This document shows, piece after piece, positions 8,091 to 18,365 of a DNA stretch of 64,000 nt; the stretch's first letter is position 1, and each line of letters starts with the position of its first letter. This DNA comes from Paraburkholderia bannensis NBRC 103871 (lineage in GTDB: Bacteria > Pseudomonadota > Gammaproteobacteria > Burkholderiales > Burkholderiaceae): assembly GCF_000685015.1 (NCBI RefSeq), contig NZ_BAYA01000006.1, forward strand, positions 124,001 to 188,000, written 5' to 3'. Below the pieces are notes generated by a model. That model worked only from the letters and a program-made list of their open reading frames with translations. It was not told where the DNA came from and made no database searches. The translations under genes were made by a program, and so were the position numbers.

Positions 8091-8819
8091 ATGAAGAGAA
8101 CAACCGCCGTCACGCTCGCCGCCGCTTTTGCCGCTGCTGTCCCGCTGGCCATGACGCTCGCGCCGCGTGCCGCATTCGCGCAAAGCGAAGCGCGTTACCA
8201 GCCCTCGGGCGTGCTCTCGCTGTCCTCGCAGGCAAGCGCCGAGGTGCCGCAGGACGTCGTCACGATCACGCTGTTCTACGAGCAGGAAGCGAGCGATCCC
8301 GCGTCGCTCACGAACACGCTCAATCAACGCGCCGATATCGCGTTGCAAAAGGCCAAGGGTGTCGCGGGCGTCACCGCGCGCTCGGGCCAGTTCTCGATCT
8401 ATCCGTCCACGGATCGCGATGGCCGCATCTCCGCGTGGCGTGGCCGCACGGAGGTCGTGCTCGAATCGCATGACTTCGCGGCGGCGTCGAAACTCGCGGG
8501 CGACATCTCGTCGGTGATGCAGGTGGGCAACGTGCAGTTCTCGCTGTCGCCCGAAGCGCAGCGCGCCGCCGAACAGAAGCTCTCCGGCGAAGCGATCGCT
8601 TCGTTCCGCGAGCAGGCCAGCGCGGCTGCGCGTGCATTCGGCTACAGCAACTACTCGATTCGCGACGTGAACGTCGGCCACAACGGCGTGCCGCCGCGTC
8701 CGATGATGATGATGAGCGCACGCGCCGCGAGCGCCGATGCGAAGATGGCGCCGATGCCGCTCGAAGGCGGCACCTCGACGGTGACCGTCAACGTGTCGGG
8801 CTCGGTGCAGATGAAGTAA
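8091..8819 (+). CDS. Periplasmic SIMPL (DUF541) domain protein
   Basis: This 242-residue protein begins with a clear Sec signal peptide (KRTTAVTLAAAFAAAVPLAM, cleavage near AFAQS). The mature part matches the SIMPL/DUF541 family: GVLSLSSQASAEVPQDVVTITL, a central lobe, and a C-terminal strand TVTVNVSGSVQMK. Members are periplasmic or outer-membrane-associated proteins of poorly known role, some linked to stress tolerance. The start is supported by AAGGAG six bases upstream. A run of Met (PMMMMSA) near residue 215 is unusual. It ends in a shared bidirectional terminator. Confidence 0.85.
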   Translation: MKRTTAVTLAAAFAAAVPLAMTLAPRAAFAQSEARYQPSGVLSLSSQASAEVPQDVVTITLFYEQEASDPASLTNTLNQRADIALQKAKGVAGVTARSGQFSIYPSTDRDGRISAWRGRTEVVLESHDFAAASKLAGDISSVMQVGNVQFSLSPEAQRAAEQKLSGEAIASFREQASAAARAFGYSNYSIRDVNVGHNGVPPRPMMMMSARAASADAKMAPMPLEGGTSTVTVNVSGSVQMK

Positions 8820-8847
8820 CGCAGTCTCTCAAAGCGCCGCACCATGA

Positions 8848-8877
8848 AAAAAGCCACGGAAAACCGTGGCTTTTTTT
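8848..8877. terminator. Bidirectional rho-independent terminator
   Basis: AAAAAGCCACGG (8848-8859), a four-base loop, and CCGTGGCTTTTT (8864-8875) with a further T run. A and T runs on both sides let it serve both the SIMPL gene (+) and lgt (-). Confidence 0.85.
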
Positions 8878-8947
8878 ACAGGCGCGTCAGTGGAACAACG
8901 CGCGCTATCGATCAGCTTGATCGGCCTTGGCAGCCTTATCAGCCCTA

Positions 8948-9859
8948 TCAGCTTTTTGCGCCAACTGGCTGCGAAGCCGGATTGCGTTTGGCGCGGCGAT
9001 ACGCCCAGATCATCAGCAGCACGCCCGCAATGATCATGGGCAGCGAGAGCCATTGGCCCATCGACAAACCGAGCGCGAGCAGGCCGAGGAAATCGTCGGG
9101 TTCACGCGCGAACTCCACCGTGAAGCGTGCGAGACCATAGCCGATCAGGAACATCGCCGAGATCGCGCCAACCGGACGCGGCTTGCGCGAGAACAGGATC
9201 AGCACGATGAACAGTGCGATGCCTTCAAGCGCGATTTCGTACAGCTCGGACGGATGGCGCGGCAGCAGGTGATACTGCGCGAACACTTCGTTCAAATGCC
9301 ACTTCGCGGCCAGCGCGGGATGCGCTTGCAGCCACGCGGCGTCGTCGTTCGCAGCGCCGGGGAACATCATCGCCCACGGCGAATCGGGCGAGGTCACGCG
9401 GCCCCACAGCTCGCCATTGATGAAGTTGCCCAGGCGTCCGGCGGCCAGCCCCGTCGGCACCATCGGCGCGACGAAGTCCGTGACTTGCAGCCAGGTGCGC
9501 CCGCGTTGCCACGCGAACAGCACCATCGCAAAGGTCACGCCGAGAAAGCCGCCGTGGAACGACATGCCGCCTTCCCACACCTTGAAGATGTCGAGCGGAT
9601 GCGCGAAATACCAGCTCGCCTTATAGAACAGCACATAACCCAGCCGCCCGCCCAGGATGGTGCCGAGCACGCCGTAGAACAGCATGTCGTCGATGTCCTT
9701 GGCAGTCCAGCCCTGCGCGGCCACGAACGGCAGGCGCAGGCGCAGGCGGCCAATCACGATCGCGAGAATGAAGCCGACGAGATACATCAGGCCGTACCAG
9801 CGCACGGCGAGCGGCCCCAGATGGATGGCGACCGGGTCGAAATTCGGGTGAATGAGCAT
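8948..9859 (-). CDS. lgt: Prolipoprotein diacylglyceryl transferase
   Basis: This 303-residue inner-membrane enzyme transfers diacylglycerol from phosphatidylglycerol to the lipobox cysteine of prolipoproteins. Family motifs visible include [12 protein letters not shown] near residue 20, the MSFHGGFLG block with the essential histidine, and [14 protein letters not shown] with catalytic-site Arg, Asn and Glu around 140-155. Seven or so hydrophobic segments are present. The start [12 protein letters not shown] is typical for beta-proteobacterial Lgt. It is monocistronic, ending at the bidirectional terminator. Confidence 0.95.
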   Translation of the reverse strand: MLIHPNFDPVAIHLGPLAVRWYGLMYLVGFILAIVIGRLRLRLPFVAAQGWTAKDIDDMLFYGVLGTILGGRLGYVLFYKASWYFAHPLDIFKVWEGGMSFHGGFLGVTFAMVLFAWQRGRTWLQVTDFVAPMVPTGLAAGRLGNFINGELWGRVTSPDSPWAMMFPGAANDDAAWLQAHPALAAKWHLNEVFAQYHLLPRHPSELYEIALEGIALFIVLILFSRKPRPVGAISAMFLIGYGLARFTVEFAREPDDFLGLLALGLSMGQWLSLPMIIAGVLLMIWAYRRAKRNPASQPVGAKS

Positions 9860-10010
9860 CGTGGAAAGCGTTCTTGTCGGCGGTGAGCTTTGAAAGCGGT
9901 TTGCAGGATGCGCCGCGGGTGGCGACGCCGAAGCGTGACATTATCGCCGACGCGAGGGGCCGCGAGCCATTTTGCACATTTCTGCCTTCCTCAGCGCCCC
10001 ATCGGCCACT

Positions 10011-10958
10011 TTAAGGGCCGGATATGAAAGCGGCATGCGTGCGCACGATGTCGATGAACGCCGCCAGCACCGGGCTCACCTCCGCCGCGCGCCAGACGAG
10101 GCCGGTTTCGATCGTCGGCACCGCTTCGGCGAGCGGGCGATAGACCACGCCCGTGCGCCGCAGATGGCGCAGCGATTGCGGCACCAGCGCCACGCCCATG
10201 CCCGCCGAAACGAGGCTCACGATCGTCTGCATCTGGATCGCCTCCTGACCCACGCGCGGCGCGAGACCGACCGCGCCGTAGCAGTCCATGATCGTGTCGA
10301 AGAAGCCGGGGGCCAGATGGCGCGGAAACACCACGAGCGGCGCTTCGGCGATCTCGCGCAGGCTCACGGGCGTCTCGCACCAGCCGTCCGCCGTCGGGCT
10401 GCCGGTGCGCTGCGCCAGCGCCGTGGGCATGGCGATCACCAGCGGCTCGCGCGCGACGCTCAGATACGCCAGCTGCGCCGCGTGGCGCGGCGGCACGGGT
10501 GCGATCACGAGACCAGCGTCGATGCGGCCCGCCACCAGTTCCTCGACCTGCACGTCGCTGGTCGCCTCAGTCAGTTGCAGGCGCACGCGCGGATAACGCA
10601 CGCCGAACTCGCGCAGCAGCGCGGGCAGCAAGCCGTAGTCGGCGGTCGACACGAAGGCCAGCGCCAGCACGCCCGCCTCGCCGCGCGCGAGACTTTGCGC
10701 GAGCGGACGCAGCGCTTCGGCGGCCGCCAGCAGGCGGCGCACCTCGGGCAGCAGGTCGGCGCCCACGGCGGTCAGCTCGACCGAGCGGCGCGTGCGCGCG
10801 AACAGCTCGACGCCCAGCGTCTCCTCCAGCGCGCGGATCGCCTGCGACAGCGGCGGCTGCGTCATCGACAGGCGCGCAGCGGCGCGGCCGAAGTGCTGTT
10901 CCTCGGCGACGGCCACGAAATAGCGCAACTGGCGCAGGTCGGGAATCGCTGTGCTCAT
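10011..10958 (-). CDS. LysR-family transcriptional regulator divergent from ilvD
   Basis: This 315-residue protein has an N-terminal winged helix-turn-helix (LRQLRYFVAVAEEQHFGRAA, then QPPLSQAIRALEETLG) and a C-terminal periplasmic-binding-like co-inducer domain from about residue 90. It is transcribed away from ilvD with a 172-base AT-rich intergenic region, the usual arrangement for a LysR protein that controls its neighbour. The regulated gene and the effector are inferred: a branched-chain amino acid intermediate would fit, but nothing in the sequence names it. Confidence 0.82.
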   Translation of the reverse strand: MSTAIPDLRQLRYFVAVAEEQHFGRAAARLSMTQPPLSQAIRALEETLGVELFARTRRSVELTAVGADLLPEVRRLLAAAEALRPLAQSLARGEAGVLALAFVSTADYGLLPALLREFGVRYPRVRLQLTEATSDVQVEELVAGRIDAGLVIAPVPPRHAAQLAYLSVAREPLVIAMPTALAQRTGSPTADGWCETPVSLREIAEAPLVVFPRHLAPGFFDTIMDCYGAVGLAPRVGQEAIQMQTIVSLVSAGMGVALVPQSLRHLRRTGVVYRPLAEAVPTIETGLVWRAAEVSPVLAAFIDIVRTHAAFISGP

Positions 10959-11130
10959 GATGAAGTGAGAAGCGTCATTGATACTTTTTACGACTCAATA
11001 AGCCACGAATAATATATTGGACATTGCGCTCGCGAAATACCATTCTGTTTCGACGTGCCGGCGCATCGCCAACAAGTCGATAACCCTGCCTCGCCCGGCT
11101 CACAAGACTTAGTCCAACGGAGCGTCCCCC

Positions 11131-12804
11131 ATGTCCTACAACCGTCGTTCGAAGCACATCACGCAAGGCGTCGCGCGCTCGCCGAACCGCTCGATGTTTT
11201 ACGCGCTCGGCTACGAGAAGGCCGACTTCGACAAGCCAATGATCGGCATTGCCAACGGCCACTCCACCATCACGCCCTGCAACGCGGGCCTGCAGCGCCT
11301 GGCCGATGCGGCCGTGGGCGCCGTCAAGCTCGCCGACGCCAATGCGCAGACCTTCGGCACGCCGACGATCTCCGATGGCATGTCGATGGGCACCGAGGGC
11401 ATGAAGTACTCGCTCGTCTCGCGCGAAGTGATCGCCGACTGCATCGAGACCTGCGTGCAGGGGCAATGGATGGACGGCGTGGTCGTGATCGGCGGCTGCG
11501 ACAAGAACATGCCGGGCGGCATGATCGCGCTCGCGCGCATCAACGTGCCGGGCATCTATGTGTACGGCGGCACGATCCGCCCGGGGCACTGGAAGGGCCA
11601 CGACCTGACCATCGTGTCGGCGTTCGAGGCCGTGGGCGAGTTCACCGCCGGGCGCATGAGCGAAGAGGACTTCGAAGGCGTCGAGAAAAACGCCTGTCCG
11701 TCGACCGGCTCGTGCGGCGGCATGTACACGGCCAACACGATGAGTTCGTCGTTCGAGGCGCTGGGCATGTCGCTGCTCTACTCCTCGACGATGGCCAATC
11801 CCGACCAGGAAAAAGTCGATTCGGCGGCGGAGTCGGCGCGCGTGCTGGTCGAGGCGGTCAAGCAAGACCTCAAGCCGCGCGACATCATCACAAAGAAGTC
11901 GATCGAGAACGCCGTGGCGCTCATCATGGCGACGGGCGGCTCGACCAATGCCGTGCTGCACTATCTAGCGATCGCGCACGCCGCCGAAATCGAATGGGAC
12001 ATCGACGACTTCGAGCGCATGCGCAAGAAAGTGCCGGTGATCTGCGACCTCAAGCCTTCGGGGCAATACGTGGCGACCGATCTGCACGCGGCGGGCGGCA
12101 TTCCGCAGGTGCTCAAGATCCTGCTCGACGCGGGCCTGCTGCACGGCGACTGCATGACGATCACGGGCCGCACGATCGCCGAAGAACTCAAGGACGTGCC
12201 CTCGAAACCGCGCGCCGACCAGAAGGTGATCTATCCGATCGACCAGGCGCTGTACAAGGAAGGCCATCTGGCGATCCTGAAGGGCAATCTCGCCACGGAC
12301 GGCGCGGTCGCCAAGATCACCGGCCTGAAGAACCCCGTCATCACCGGCCCGGCGCGCGTGTTCGACGACGAGCAGAGCGCGATGGAAGCGATCCTCGCCG
12401 ACAAGATCAAGGCGGGCGACATCGTCGTGCTGCGCTACCTCGGCCCCAAGGGCGGCCCCGGCATGCCGGAGATGCTCGCGCCGACTTCGGCGATCATCGG
12501 CAAGGGCCTGGGCGAGTCGGTCGGGCTCATTACGGACGGGCGTTTTTCGGGCGGAACGTGGGGCATGGTGGTCGGGCACGTCGCGCCCGAAGCCTTTGAA
12601 GGCGGCACGATTGCGCTCGTGCAGGACGGCGACTCCATCACCATCGACGCCCACCAGCTGCTGCTGCAACTGAACATCGACGACGCCGAACTCGCGCGCC
12701 GCCGCGCCGCGTGGAAGCAGCCTGCGCCGCGATATACGCGCGGCGTGCTGGCGAAGTTCGCGGCGCTCGCGGGGCCTTCGAATCGGGGCGCGGTAACGGG
12801 ATGA
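11131..12804 (+). CDS. ilvD: Dihydroxy-acid dehydratase
   Basis: This 557-residue Fe-S enzyme converts 2,3-dihydroxy-isovalerate or -methylvalerate to the 2-oxoacids, the third step of valine and isoleucine synthesis. Cluster and active-site motifs are visible: the cysteine in [10 protein letters not shown] (about residue 120), [16 protein letters not shown] (about 190), and the C-terminal [10 protein letters not shown] with its conserved serine. A CDS of full family length with ATG at 11131 follows a region with the divergent LysR gene. A hairpin at 12843-12873 lies downstream. Confidence 0.95.
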   Translation: MSYNRRSKHITQGVARSPNRSMFYALGYEKADFDKPMIGIANGHSTITPCNAGLQRLADAAVGAVKLADANAQTFGTPTISDGMSMGTEGMKYSLVSREVIADCIETCVQGQWMDGVVVIGGCDKNMPGGMIALARINVPGIYVYGGTIRPGHWKGHDLTIVSAFEAVGEFTAGRMSEEDFEGVEKNACPSTGSCGGMYTANTMSSSFEALGMSLLYSSTMANPDQEKVDSAAESARVLVEAVKQDLKPRDIITKKSIENAVALIMATGGSTNAVLHYLAIAHAAEIEWDIDDFERMRKKVPVICDLKPSGQYVATDLHAAGGIPQVLKILLDAGLLHGDCMTITGRTIAEELKDVPSKPRADQKVIYPIDQALYKEGHLAILKGNLATDGAVAKITGLKNPVITGPARVFDDEQSAMEAILADKIKAGDIVVLRYLGPKGGPGMPEMLAPTSAIIGKGLGESVGLITDGRFSGGTWGMVVGHVAPEAFEGGTIALVQDGDSITIDAHQLLLQLNIDDAELARRRAAWKQPAPRYTRGVLAKFAALAGPSNRGAVTG

Positions 12805-12842
12805 GCACGTAGCGCGGCGTTGTCGGCATCGCTGGATAGACA

Positions 12843-12873
12843 AAAGGGCGCGCTGTCAGACGAGGCGCCCTTT
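12843..12873 (+). terminator. Terminator hairpin after ilvD
   Basis: AAAGGGCGC (12843-12851) and GCGCCCTTT (12865-12873) form a nine-pair stem with a 13-base loop, followed by GCTTCTATAAT. Confidence 0.65.
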
Positions 12874-12923
12874 GCTTCTATAATGCGACGACACAGCCGG
12901 CGACCACGCTGGCGGAGACCAGC

Positions 12924-13310
12924 ATGAAACTGAAGTCGCAAGCGAAGAACAAGACAGCGACGCCGGCTGCCCCGCTGGCACTGGCCATGGCTGCCATTGC
13001 ACTGTGCTGCTCACTGGCTGCGCCCGCGGCCCACGCGCAGGCCGGTGCGAGCAACACCGCGAGCGGCCTTGCGCTCGCGCAACAGCAGAACTGCATGAGT
13101 TGCCATTCGGTGACGCGCACCTTCATGGGCCCGGCGCTGCGCGATGTCGCGTCGAAGTACGCCGCCAAACCTGAAGCGCAGGCCTATCTCTCGCACAAGA
13201 TCATGGAAGGCAGTGCGGGCGTGTGGGGCATGGTGCCGATGCCCGCCAACACGCAATTAAGCCCCGGCCAGGCGGCCATGCTCGCGAGCTGGATTCTTAC
13301 GCTGAAATAA
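12924..13310 (+). CDS. Small periplasmic cytochrome c (class I)
   Basis: This 128-residue protein has a Sec signal peptide (cleavage near AHAQA, residue 39), one haem-binding CMSCH motif around residue 57-61, and a methionine in GMVPMPAN likely to be the sixth haem ligand. It resembles cytochrome c551/c-type electron carriers of beta-proteobacteria. It would shuttle electrons in the periplasm; the partner oxidase or dehydrogenase is not in the window. TATAAT at 12878-12883, just upstream, is a possible -10. A hairpin follows the stop. Confidence 0.85.
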   Translation: MKLKSQAKNKTATPAAPLALAMAAIALCCSLAAPAAHAQAGASNTASGLALAQQQNCMSCHSVTRTFMGPALRDVASKYAAKPEAQAYLSHKIMEGSAGVWGMVPMPANTQLSPGQAAMLASWILTLK

Positions 13311-13312
13311 GC

Positions 13313-13334
13313 GAGCGCCTCGGGCGAGGCGCTC
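13313..13334 (+). terminator. GC-rich hairpin after cytochrome c gene
   Basis: GAGCGCCTCG (13313-13322) and CGAGGCGCTC (13325-13334) form a ten-base inverted repeat right after the stop; only a weak T run follows. Confidence 0.5.
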
Positions 13335-13358
13335 ATATGCCCATCTACATTCTCGCGC

Positions 13359-13892
13359 TTACGCGCCAGGCGTCGTCCCATGCGTCGCGCGCGCGGCGAG
13401 TTCCTCGCGCACGGCGGCCTTGACCCAGCCTTTGAGTTCGGTTTCCAGCGCCAGGCCGATCTCGCGCGACACCTGACCCACGATCCAGTGCGAATGCTCC
13501 TGCATCGCGGCGCTGCAACGCTGCTCGATCACCTCGCGTCCTTCGCCGGTCAGCCAGCTCAGGGCGCGTCCGCGCAGACGCTCGACGAGTGCGTCGGCGT
13601 CCTGGGCGTAGAGCGCGTAGGCGTCTTCACGCGGCGGCGCGGGCTGGGGAGCGTGCGCCACGGCGGGTTCGGGCGCATGGCCCAGAGTGGGCTCGGGCAC
13701 GGCATGCGCCGCGGCCATGGTTTCAGGCGACGTGGGCGTGGCCACCGGCTCCGGCGCGCCCTCAGGCACGCTGGCCGACTCCGGCAACGGCGCGCGCTCG
13801 AACGGCGAGCGCGCACGCAGCAGATTGCCCGGCACGAGGATGTCGCCCAAAAGCGGGATCGGCGCCTCTTCGATTTCATGCAGGTCGGTCAC
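13359..13892 (-). CDS. DUF2486 family protein
   Basis: This 177-residue protein has no enzyme motif I recognise. It starts TDLHEIEEAPIPLLGDILVPG, a conserved opening of the Burkholderia DUF2486 family found next to holC and pepA. A Pro/Ala/Glu-rich middle (about residues 30-95) looks disordered, and the C-terminal 80 residues are predicted helical. A GTG start at 13892 is preferred over an in-frame ATG 30 bases upstream because an AAGGAGG ribosome binding site lies five bases before the GTG. Possible role in DNA replication is suggested only by the holC neighbour. Confidence 0.75.
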   Translation of the reverse strand: MTDLHEIEEAPIPLLGDILVPGNLLRARSPFERAPLPESASVPEGAPEPVATPTSPETMAAAHAVPEPTLGHAPEPAVAHAPQPAPPREDAYALYAQDADALVERLRGRALSWLTGEGREVIEQRCSAAMQEHSHWIVGQVSREIGLALETELKGWVKAAVREELAARATHGTTPGA

Positions 13893-13964
13893 GATCACCT
13901 CCTTCGGATATCGATTTCGCACATCAAATCATCAAGCCGGGTAGGCGACCGCCGTGAGCCGCGC

Positions 13965-14381
13965 TCAACCGCCCTGCTTGTAGTTGTTCAGCGTATAGCC
14001 GCGGTCGCGATAGAAGCGATAACGCTCGCGGCCCGACGCGAGTTCTTCGGGTGCATCGCCGACCACCTCCAGCAGACGCTCGAAGCGCGCGAACTGCGGA
14101 GGCACCGCCGCGCCCAGATTGAGCAGCACGCGATGATGCGGCGCACGCTCAAGATCGGCGGCCAGCACGATGGGCGTTTGCGCGGCGAGCGCGCTATCGG
14201 CCATGCAGTGCGGCACGAACTCTAGCGGCGAGTACGTCCACAGCAGCTCGTCGAAGGTGCGCAGGCGCGCGGGCTCGGCCAGCACAACGACCTGCTGGTC
14301 GGCCAGATACGCCTTGCGCACGAGACGGCACGCGTACAGCAGCGCATCGCCCACGTTCGTGTGGAAGTCGATGCGCGTCAT
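13965..14381 (-). CDS. holC: DNA polymerase III subunit chi
   Basis: This 138-residue protein matches HolC: MTRIDFHTNVGDALLYACRLVRKAY, then VVVLAEPARLRTFDELLWTYSPLEFVPH, then the C-terminal RFYRDRGYTLNNYKQGG, read in blocks. Chi, with psi, links the clamp loader to single-stranded DNA-binding protein. It lies 40 bases after pepA on the same strand, the common pepA-holC order. Confidence 0.93.
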   Translation of the reverse strand: MTRIDFHTNVGDALLYACRLVRKAYLADQQVVVLAEPARLRTFDELLWTYSPLEFVPHCMADSALAAQTPIVLAADLERAPHHRVLLNLGAAVPPQFARFERLLEVVGDAPEELASGRERYRFYRDRGYTLNNYKQGG

Positions 14382-14421
14382 GCTGCAACTCCTACGCCTG
14401 CTTCGTTTACTACTGTTAACG

Positions 14422-15933
14422 TCATTGCGCCGCGCGGTCGATGAGGAACTGCGCGAGCAGCGGCACCGGACGGCCCGTTGCCCCCTTCGCGGCGCCGCCC
14501 TTCCACGCGGTGCCCGCGATGTCCAGGTGCGCCCACGGGTAGGCTTCGGTGAAGCGCGACAGGAAGCACGCAGCCGTCACCGCACCGCCCGGACGCCCGC
14601 CAATGTTGGCGATGTCCGCGAAGTTCGACTTGAGCTGATCCTGATACTCGTCGTCGAGCGGCATGCGCCACGCCGGGTCGTTCGCTTCGCGCGAGGCGTC
14701 CAGCAGTTCGCCCGCGAGCGCATCGTCCTTCGAGAACAAACCGCTGTTGTGATGACCGAGGGCAATCACGCAAGCGCCCGTCAGCGTGGCGATGTCGATG
14801 ACCGCAGCCGGCTTGAAGCGCTCGACATAGGTGAGCGCATCGCACAGGATCAGGCGGCCTTCGGCGTCCGTGTTGAGGATCTCGACGGTCAGGCCGGCCA
14901 TCGTCGTGACGATGTCGCCCGGCTTCGTGGCGTTGCCGGCCGGCATGTTCTCGCAGGTCGGAATCACCGCGATCACATTGAGCTTCAGGCCCATTTCCGC
15001 GACCGCACGCATCGTGCCCAGCACCGAACCGGCGCCGCACATGTCGTACTTCATCTCGTCCATGCCCTCGCCGGGCTTGAGCGAGATGCCGCCCGTGTCG
15101 AACGTAATACCCTTGCCGACCAGCACGACCGGCGCGGCCTTGGCGCTGGCGCCCTGGTAGTGCAGGACGATGAACTGCGGCGGCTCGACCGAACCTTTTG
15201 TTACAGAAAGAAACGAGCCCATCTTGAGCGCTTCGATCTGGCGCTGGCCCAGCACTTCGGCCTTGAGCTTCCAGTCGCGCGCGAGCTTCTTGGCCGTGGC
15301 CGCGAGGTAGGTAGGCGTGCAGACGTTGCCCGGCAGGTTGCCGAGGTCGCGCGTGAGATCCATGCCGTTGGCAAGCGCCACGGCCTGCTTCGCAGCCAGC
15401 TTCGCGAGCTTTTCGTCGGCGGCGTCCACGCTGAAGACCACGCGCTTGAGCGCGCGTTGAGCCACGTCAGGCTTGCTCTTCATCTGCGTGAAGCGGTAGG
15501 TCTCGTTGCGCAGCGCGAGGATCGCGGCGCGCACGCCCCAGTCGCCGGTGCGCTCCTTGATGGGCAGTTGCGCGAGCGAGAAGGTCACCTGGGCGATGCG
15601 CGTGCCGAGAATCGCGCGCCATGCGGCCCGAACCGCTTCGCCATAGGCCTTCTGGCCAAAGGCATCCTGCTTGCCGAGGCCCACCAGCAGCACCCGCGAG
15701 GCGCCGATACCGGTGACTTCCGGCAGGAACAAGGTCGAACCGGGCTTGCCGTCCATGTCGCCGGCCTTGACGACGCGGGCGATGGTGCCGCCGAGTGCGC
15801 CGTCGATCACGAATGCCGGGCCGGAGAGAGTCTGCGCTTCGAAGACACCGACCACGACGCAATCCGACTTGCCGGTCAGGAAGGGGCCTTCCCCGCCTTT
15901 GCTCCAATCACAGGCTTTTATGCTAAAGTCCAT
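14422..15933 (-). CDS. pepA: Leucyl aminopeptidase (cytosol aminopeptidase)
   Basis: This 503-residue M17 metallopeptidase removes N-terminal residues, preferring leucine, in the cytoplasm. The catalytic C-terminal domain contains [15 protein letters not shown] (metal-binding Lys and Asp), [11 protein letters not shown], and the M17 signature [10 protein letters not shown] around residue 350. The N-terminal domain (about residues 1-170) is the macrodomain-like part. In other bacteria PepA also binds DNA in site-specific recombination and gene regulation. It is divergent from lptF, the usual arrangement. Confidence 0.95.
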   Translation of the reverse strand: MDFSIKACDWSKGGEGPFLTGKSDCVVVGVFEAQTLSGPAFVIDGALGGTIARVVKAGDMDGKPGSTLFLPEVTGIGASRVLLVGLGKQDAFGQKAYGEAVRAAWRAILGTRIAQVTFSLAQLPIKERTGDWGVRAAILALRNETYRFTQMKSKPDVAQRALKRVVFSVDAADEKLAKLAAKQAVALANGMDLTRDLGNLPGNVCTPTYLAATAKKLARDWKLKAEVLGQRQIEALKMGSFLSVTKGSVEPPQFIVLHYQGASAKAAPVVLVGKGITFDTGGISLKPGEGMDEMKYDMCGAGSVLGTMRAVAEMGLKLNVIAVIPTCENMPAGNATKPGDIVTTMAGLTVEILNTDAEGRLILCDALTYVERFKPAAVIDIATLTGACVIALGHHNSGLFSKDDALAGELLDASREANDPAWRMPLDDEYQDQLKSNFADIANIGGRPGGAVTAACFLSRFTEAYPWAHLDIAGTAWKGGAAKGATGRPVPLLAQFLIDRAAQ

Positions 15934-16067
15934 CGCGCTTGTCCTCGGATAAAATCAGGGCTTAGGATGAAAGCCGCAATTATCCGCTATTTTTCCCGCG
16001 GCGGCTCCTGGGTAGTAGCGCAAGCAGCGCGGCGCCCAGCGCAGGCCGCCCGCCCTGCCCATCTAGA

Positions 16068-17168
16068 ATGATCTTCGAACGTTCCCTGCAGCGCGAACTC
16101 GCGTACACGGCCGGCGCCGTGTTCATGGTTCTGCTCACGATCATGCTGACGACGATGATGATCCGCATCGTCGGCTTCGCAGCATCGGGCCAGATCGACC
16201 CGCGCGACGTGCTGGTCCTGATCGGCCTGACCGTGATCGGCTATCTGGCCGTGATGCTCATTGTCACGCTCTTCGTGTCGATCCTGTTCGTGCTCACGCG
16301 CTGGTACAAGGATTCCGAAATGGTCGTCTGGCTCGCCTCCGGTGTGAGCCTCACGCGCCTCATCAAGCCGATCGCCGTGTTTTCCACGCCGATCATCCTC
16401 TTGATCGTGTTCTTCGCCTTCATCGGCTGGCCGTGGTCGAACGCCCAGAGCAAGCTCATCCGCGCGCGCTTCCAGCAGCGCGATGAAGTGTCGCTGCTCG
16501 CGCCCGGCCAGTTCCGCGAATCGCCCACCACGCATCGCGTGTTCTTCATCGAAAGCATGAGCCCCGATCAAGGGCGCGTGGAGAACGTGTTCGTCACGAG
16601 CACGGAAAACGGCAAGGTCAACGTAATCGTCTCGAAGACCGGCCACACGGAATCGACCAAGGACGGCGACCGCTTCATCGTGCTGGAGAACGGCCGGCGC
16701 TATGACGGCGAGCCGGGTCATCCCGACTTCCGCATCTCCGAGTTCCAGCGCTACGGCGTGAAGATCCAGAGCCAGCCCGTGGTCAATACGCCCACGTCGA
16801 GCACGACTTCGACGCCCGACCTGCTGCGCAATCCGACCAACGACAACCTGGGCGAATTCGCCTGGCGCATGGGTCTGCCGCTCATCGCGATCAACCTGAT
16901 GCTGCTGGCGATCCCGCTCGCGTACCAGAATCCGCGCCGCAGCCGCACGATCAACCTCGTGATGGCCGTGCTGATCTACCTCACCTATTCGAACCTGCTC
17001 AACGTCGTGCAGTCGCAGATCGAGCAGGGCAAGATGTCGTTCGGCCTCGGCCTCGTGATCCTGCACGTCGTCGTGCTCGCGCTGGTCGCCTTTATTTTCT
17101 GGCTGCGTGTGCGCAACCGGCCGCTCTTTACCCGCGCGATGTTCAGCCGCGCGTCGCAGGGGAACTGA
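16068..17168 (+). CDS. lptF: LPS export ABC transporter permease LptF
   Basis: This 366-residue inner-membrane protein has the LptF/LptG layout: two N-terminal hydrophobic helices in the first 95 residues, a third near 100-125, a periplasmic beta-jellyroll region (about 130-265), and three C-terminal helices. With LptG and LptB it extracts LPS from the inner membrane. The opening MIFERSLQRELAYTAG is typical for Burkholderia LptF and fixes the ATG at 16068, though no good ribosome binding site precedes it. Three bases separate it from lptG. Confidence 0.93.
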   Translation: MIFERSLQRELAYTAGAVFMVLLTIMLTTMMIRIVGFAASGQIDPRDVLVLIGLTVIGYLAVMLIVTLFVSILFVLTRWYKDSEMVVWLASGVSLTRLIKPIAVFSTPIILLIVFFAFIGWPWSNAQSKLIRARFQQRDEVSLLAPGQFRESPTTHRVFFIESMSPDQGRVENVFVTSTENGKVNVIVSKTGHTESTKDGDRFIVLENGRRYDGEPGHPDFRISEFQRYGVKIQSQPVVNTPTSSTTSTPDLLRNPTNDNLGEFAWRMGLPLIAINLMLLAIPLAYQNPRRSRTINLVMAVLIYLTYSNLLNVVQSQIEQGKMSFGLGLVILHVVVLALVAFIFWLRVRNRPLFTRAMFSRASQGN

Positions 17169-17171
17169 CCG

Positions 17172-18320
17172 ATGCGCATTTACGAGAAATACTTTGCGCG
17201 TCAGGTCTATCTGACGTTCATCTTTATTCTGTTCGCCTTCTCCGGCCTGTTCTTCTTCTTCGACCTGATCAACGAGCTGAACTCGGTCGGCCACGGCAAC
17301 TACAAGTTCACCTACGCGGTGCTGCGCGTGGCGCTCCAGGCGCCGTCGCGGCTCTATGAAATCATTCCGGTCGCCGCGCTGATCGCCGCGATCTACGTGT
17401 TCGCGCAGATGGCGGCGAGCTCGGAATTCACGATCTTCCGCGTCTCGGGTCTCGCGACCGGCCAGGCGCTGCGCTCGCTGCTAAAGATCGGCGTGCCGCT
17501 CGTGCTGCTCACCTACCTGATCGGCGAAGTCGTCGGCCCGTACACGGATCAGCTCTCCGAGAAGGTGCGTCTGGAAGCGCTCGGCTCCGCGGTGTCGACC
17601 GACTTCAAATCAGGCGTCTGGGTGAAGGACACGCTCACCAAGCGCGCCGACGGCGAGCAGGCCACGCGCTTCGTCAACGTCGGCGAGTTGCAGCCGGACG
17701 CGACCATCACGAATGTGCGCATCTACGAATTCGATTCGCAGTTCCGTCTTTCGAACGTGCGCGTGGCGAAAAGCGGCAAGTTCCAGCCGCCGGGCCACTG
17801 GCTGCTCAAGGACGTGACGGACACCGAACTGATCAGCGTGCCGCCGCCGCAGAACCAGCCGACCGACGCGCTCGCGCCGATCTATCGCGCGACGCAGACC
17901 TCGACGCCCGAATACTCGCTGCGCTCGGAACTGACGCCGCAGATTCTGTCGGTGCTGCTGGTGTCGCCGGATCGCATGTCGATGTTCAACCTGTTCCGCT
18001 ACATCCAGCATTTGACCGAGAACCATCAGGACACGCAGCGCTATGAAATCGCGCTGTGGCGCAAGCTGCTCTACCCGTTCGCGGTGTTCGTGATGCTGGT
18101 GCTGTCGCTGCCGTTCGCGTATCTGCATACGCGTGCGGGCGTGGTGGGCGTGAAGGTGTTCGGCGGGATCATGCTCGGCATGAGCTTCCAGCTCGTCAAC
18201 ACGCTGTTCTCGCACATCGGCAACCTGAATACCTGGCCTGCGCCGCTCACGGCGGCGACACCCGCGCTGATCTATCTGGCGCTTGGGCTGTTGGGCTTGA
18301 AGTGGGTAGACCGGCACTAG
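17172..18320 (+). CDS. lptG: LPS export ABC transporter permease LptG
   Basis: This 382-residue partner of LptF has the same layout: N-terminal helices (MRIYEKYFARQVYLTFIFIL), a periplasmic beta-rich region (about 130-300), and C-terminal helices ending in LGLLGLKWVDRH. LptFG with LptB form the inner-membrane motor that passes LPS to LptC and the bridge. Adjacent to lptF and cotranscribed with it. Slightly longer than the E. coli protein, as usual in beta-proteobacteria. Confidence 0.93.
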   Translation: MRIYEKYFARQVYLTFIFILFAFSGLFFFFDLINELNSVGHGNYKFTYAVLRVALQAPSRLYEIIPVAALIAAIYVFAQMAASSEFTIFRVSGLATGQALRSLLKIGVPLVLLTYLIGEVVGPYTDQLSEKVRLEALGSAVSTDFKSGVWVKDTLTKRADGEQATRFVNVGELQPDATITNVRIYEFDSQFRLSNVRVAKSGKFQPPGHWLLKDVTDTELISVPPPQNQPTDALAPIYRATQTSTPEYSLRSELTPQILSVLLVSPDRMSMFNLFRYIQHLTENHQDTQRYEIALWRKLLYPFAVFVMLVLSLPFAYLHTRAGVVGVKVFGGIMLGMSFQLVNTLFSHIGNLNTWPAPLTAATPALIYLALGLLGLKWVDRH

Positions 18321-18365
18321 CGCCGGGTCTCGACGTCTCGACCAACGCGCTTCAGGATGGCAACG

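Noticed and set aside
16064..16069. TAGAAT -10 box overlapping the lptF start
   Set aside because: It contains the ATG itself, and no -35 is placed correctly. The LptF N-terminus is conserved from this ATG, so I treat it as chance.
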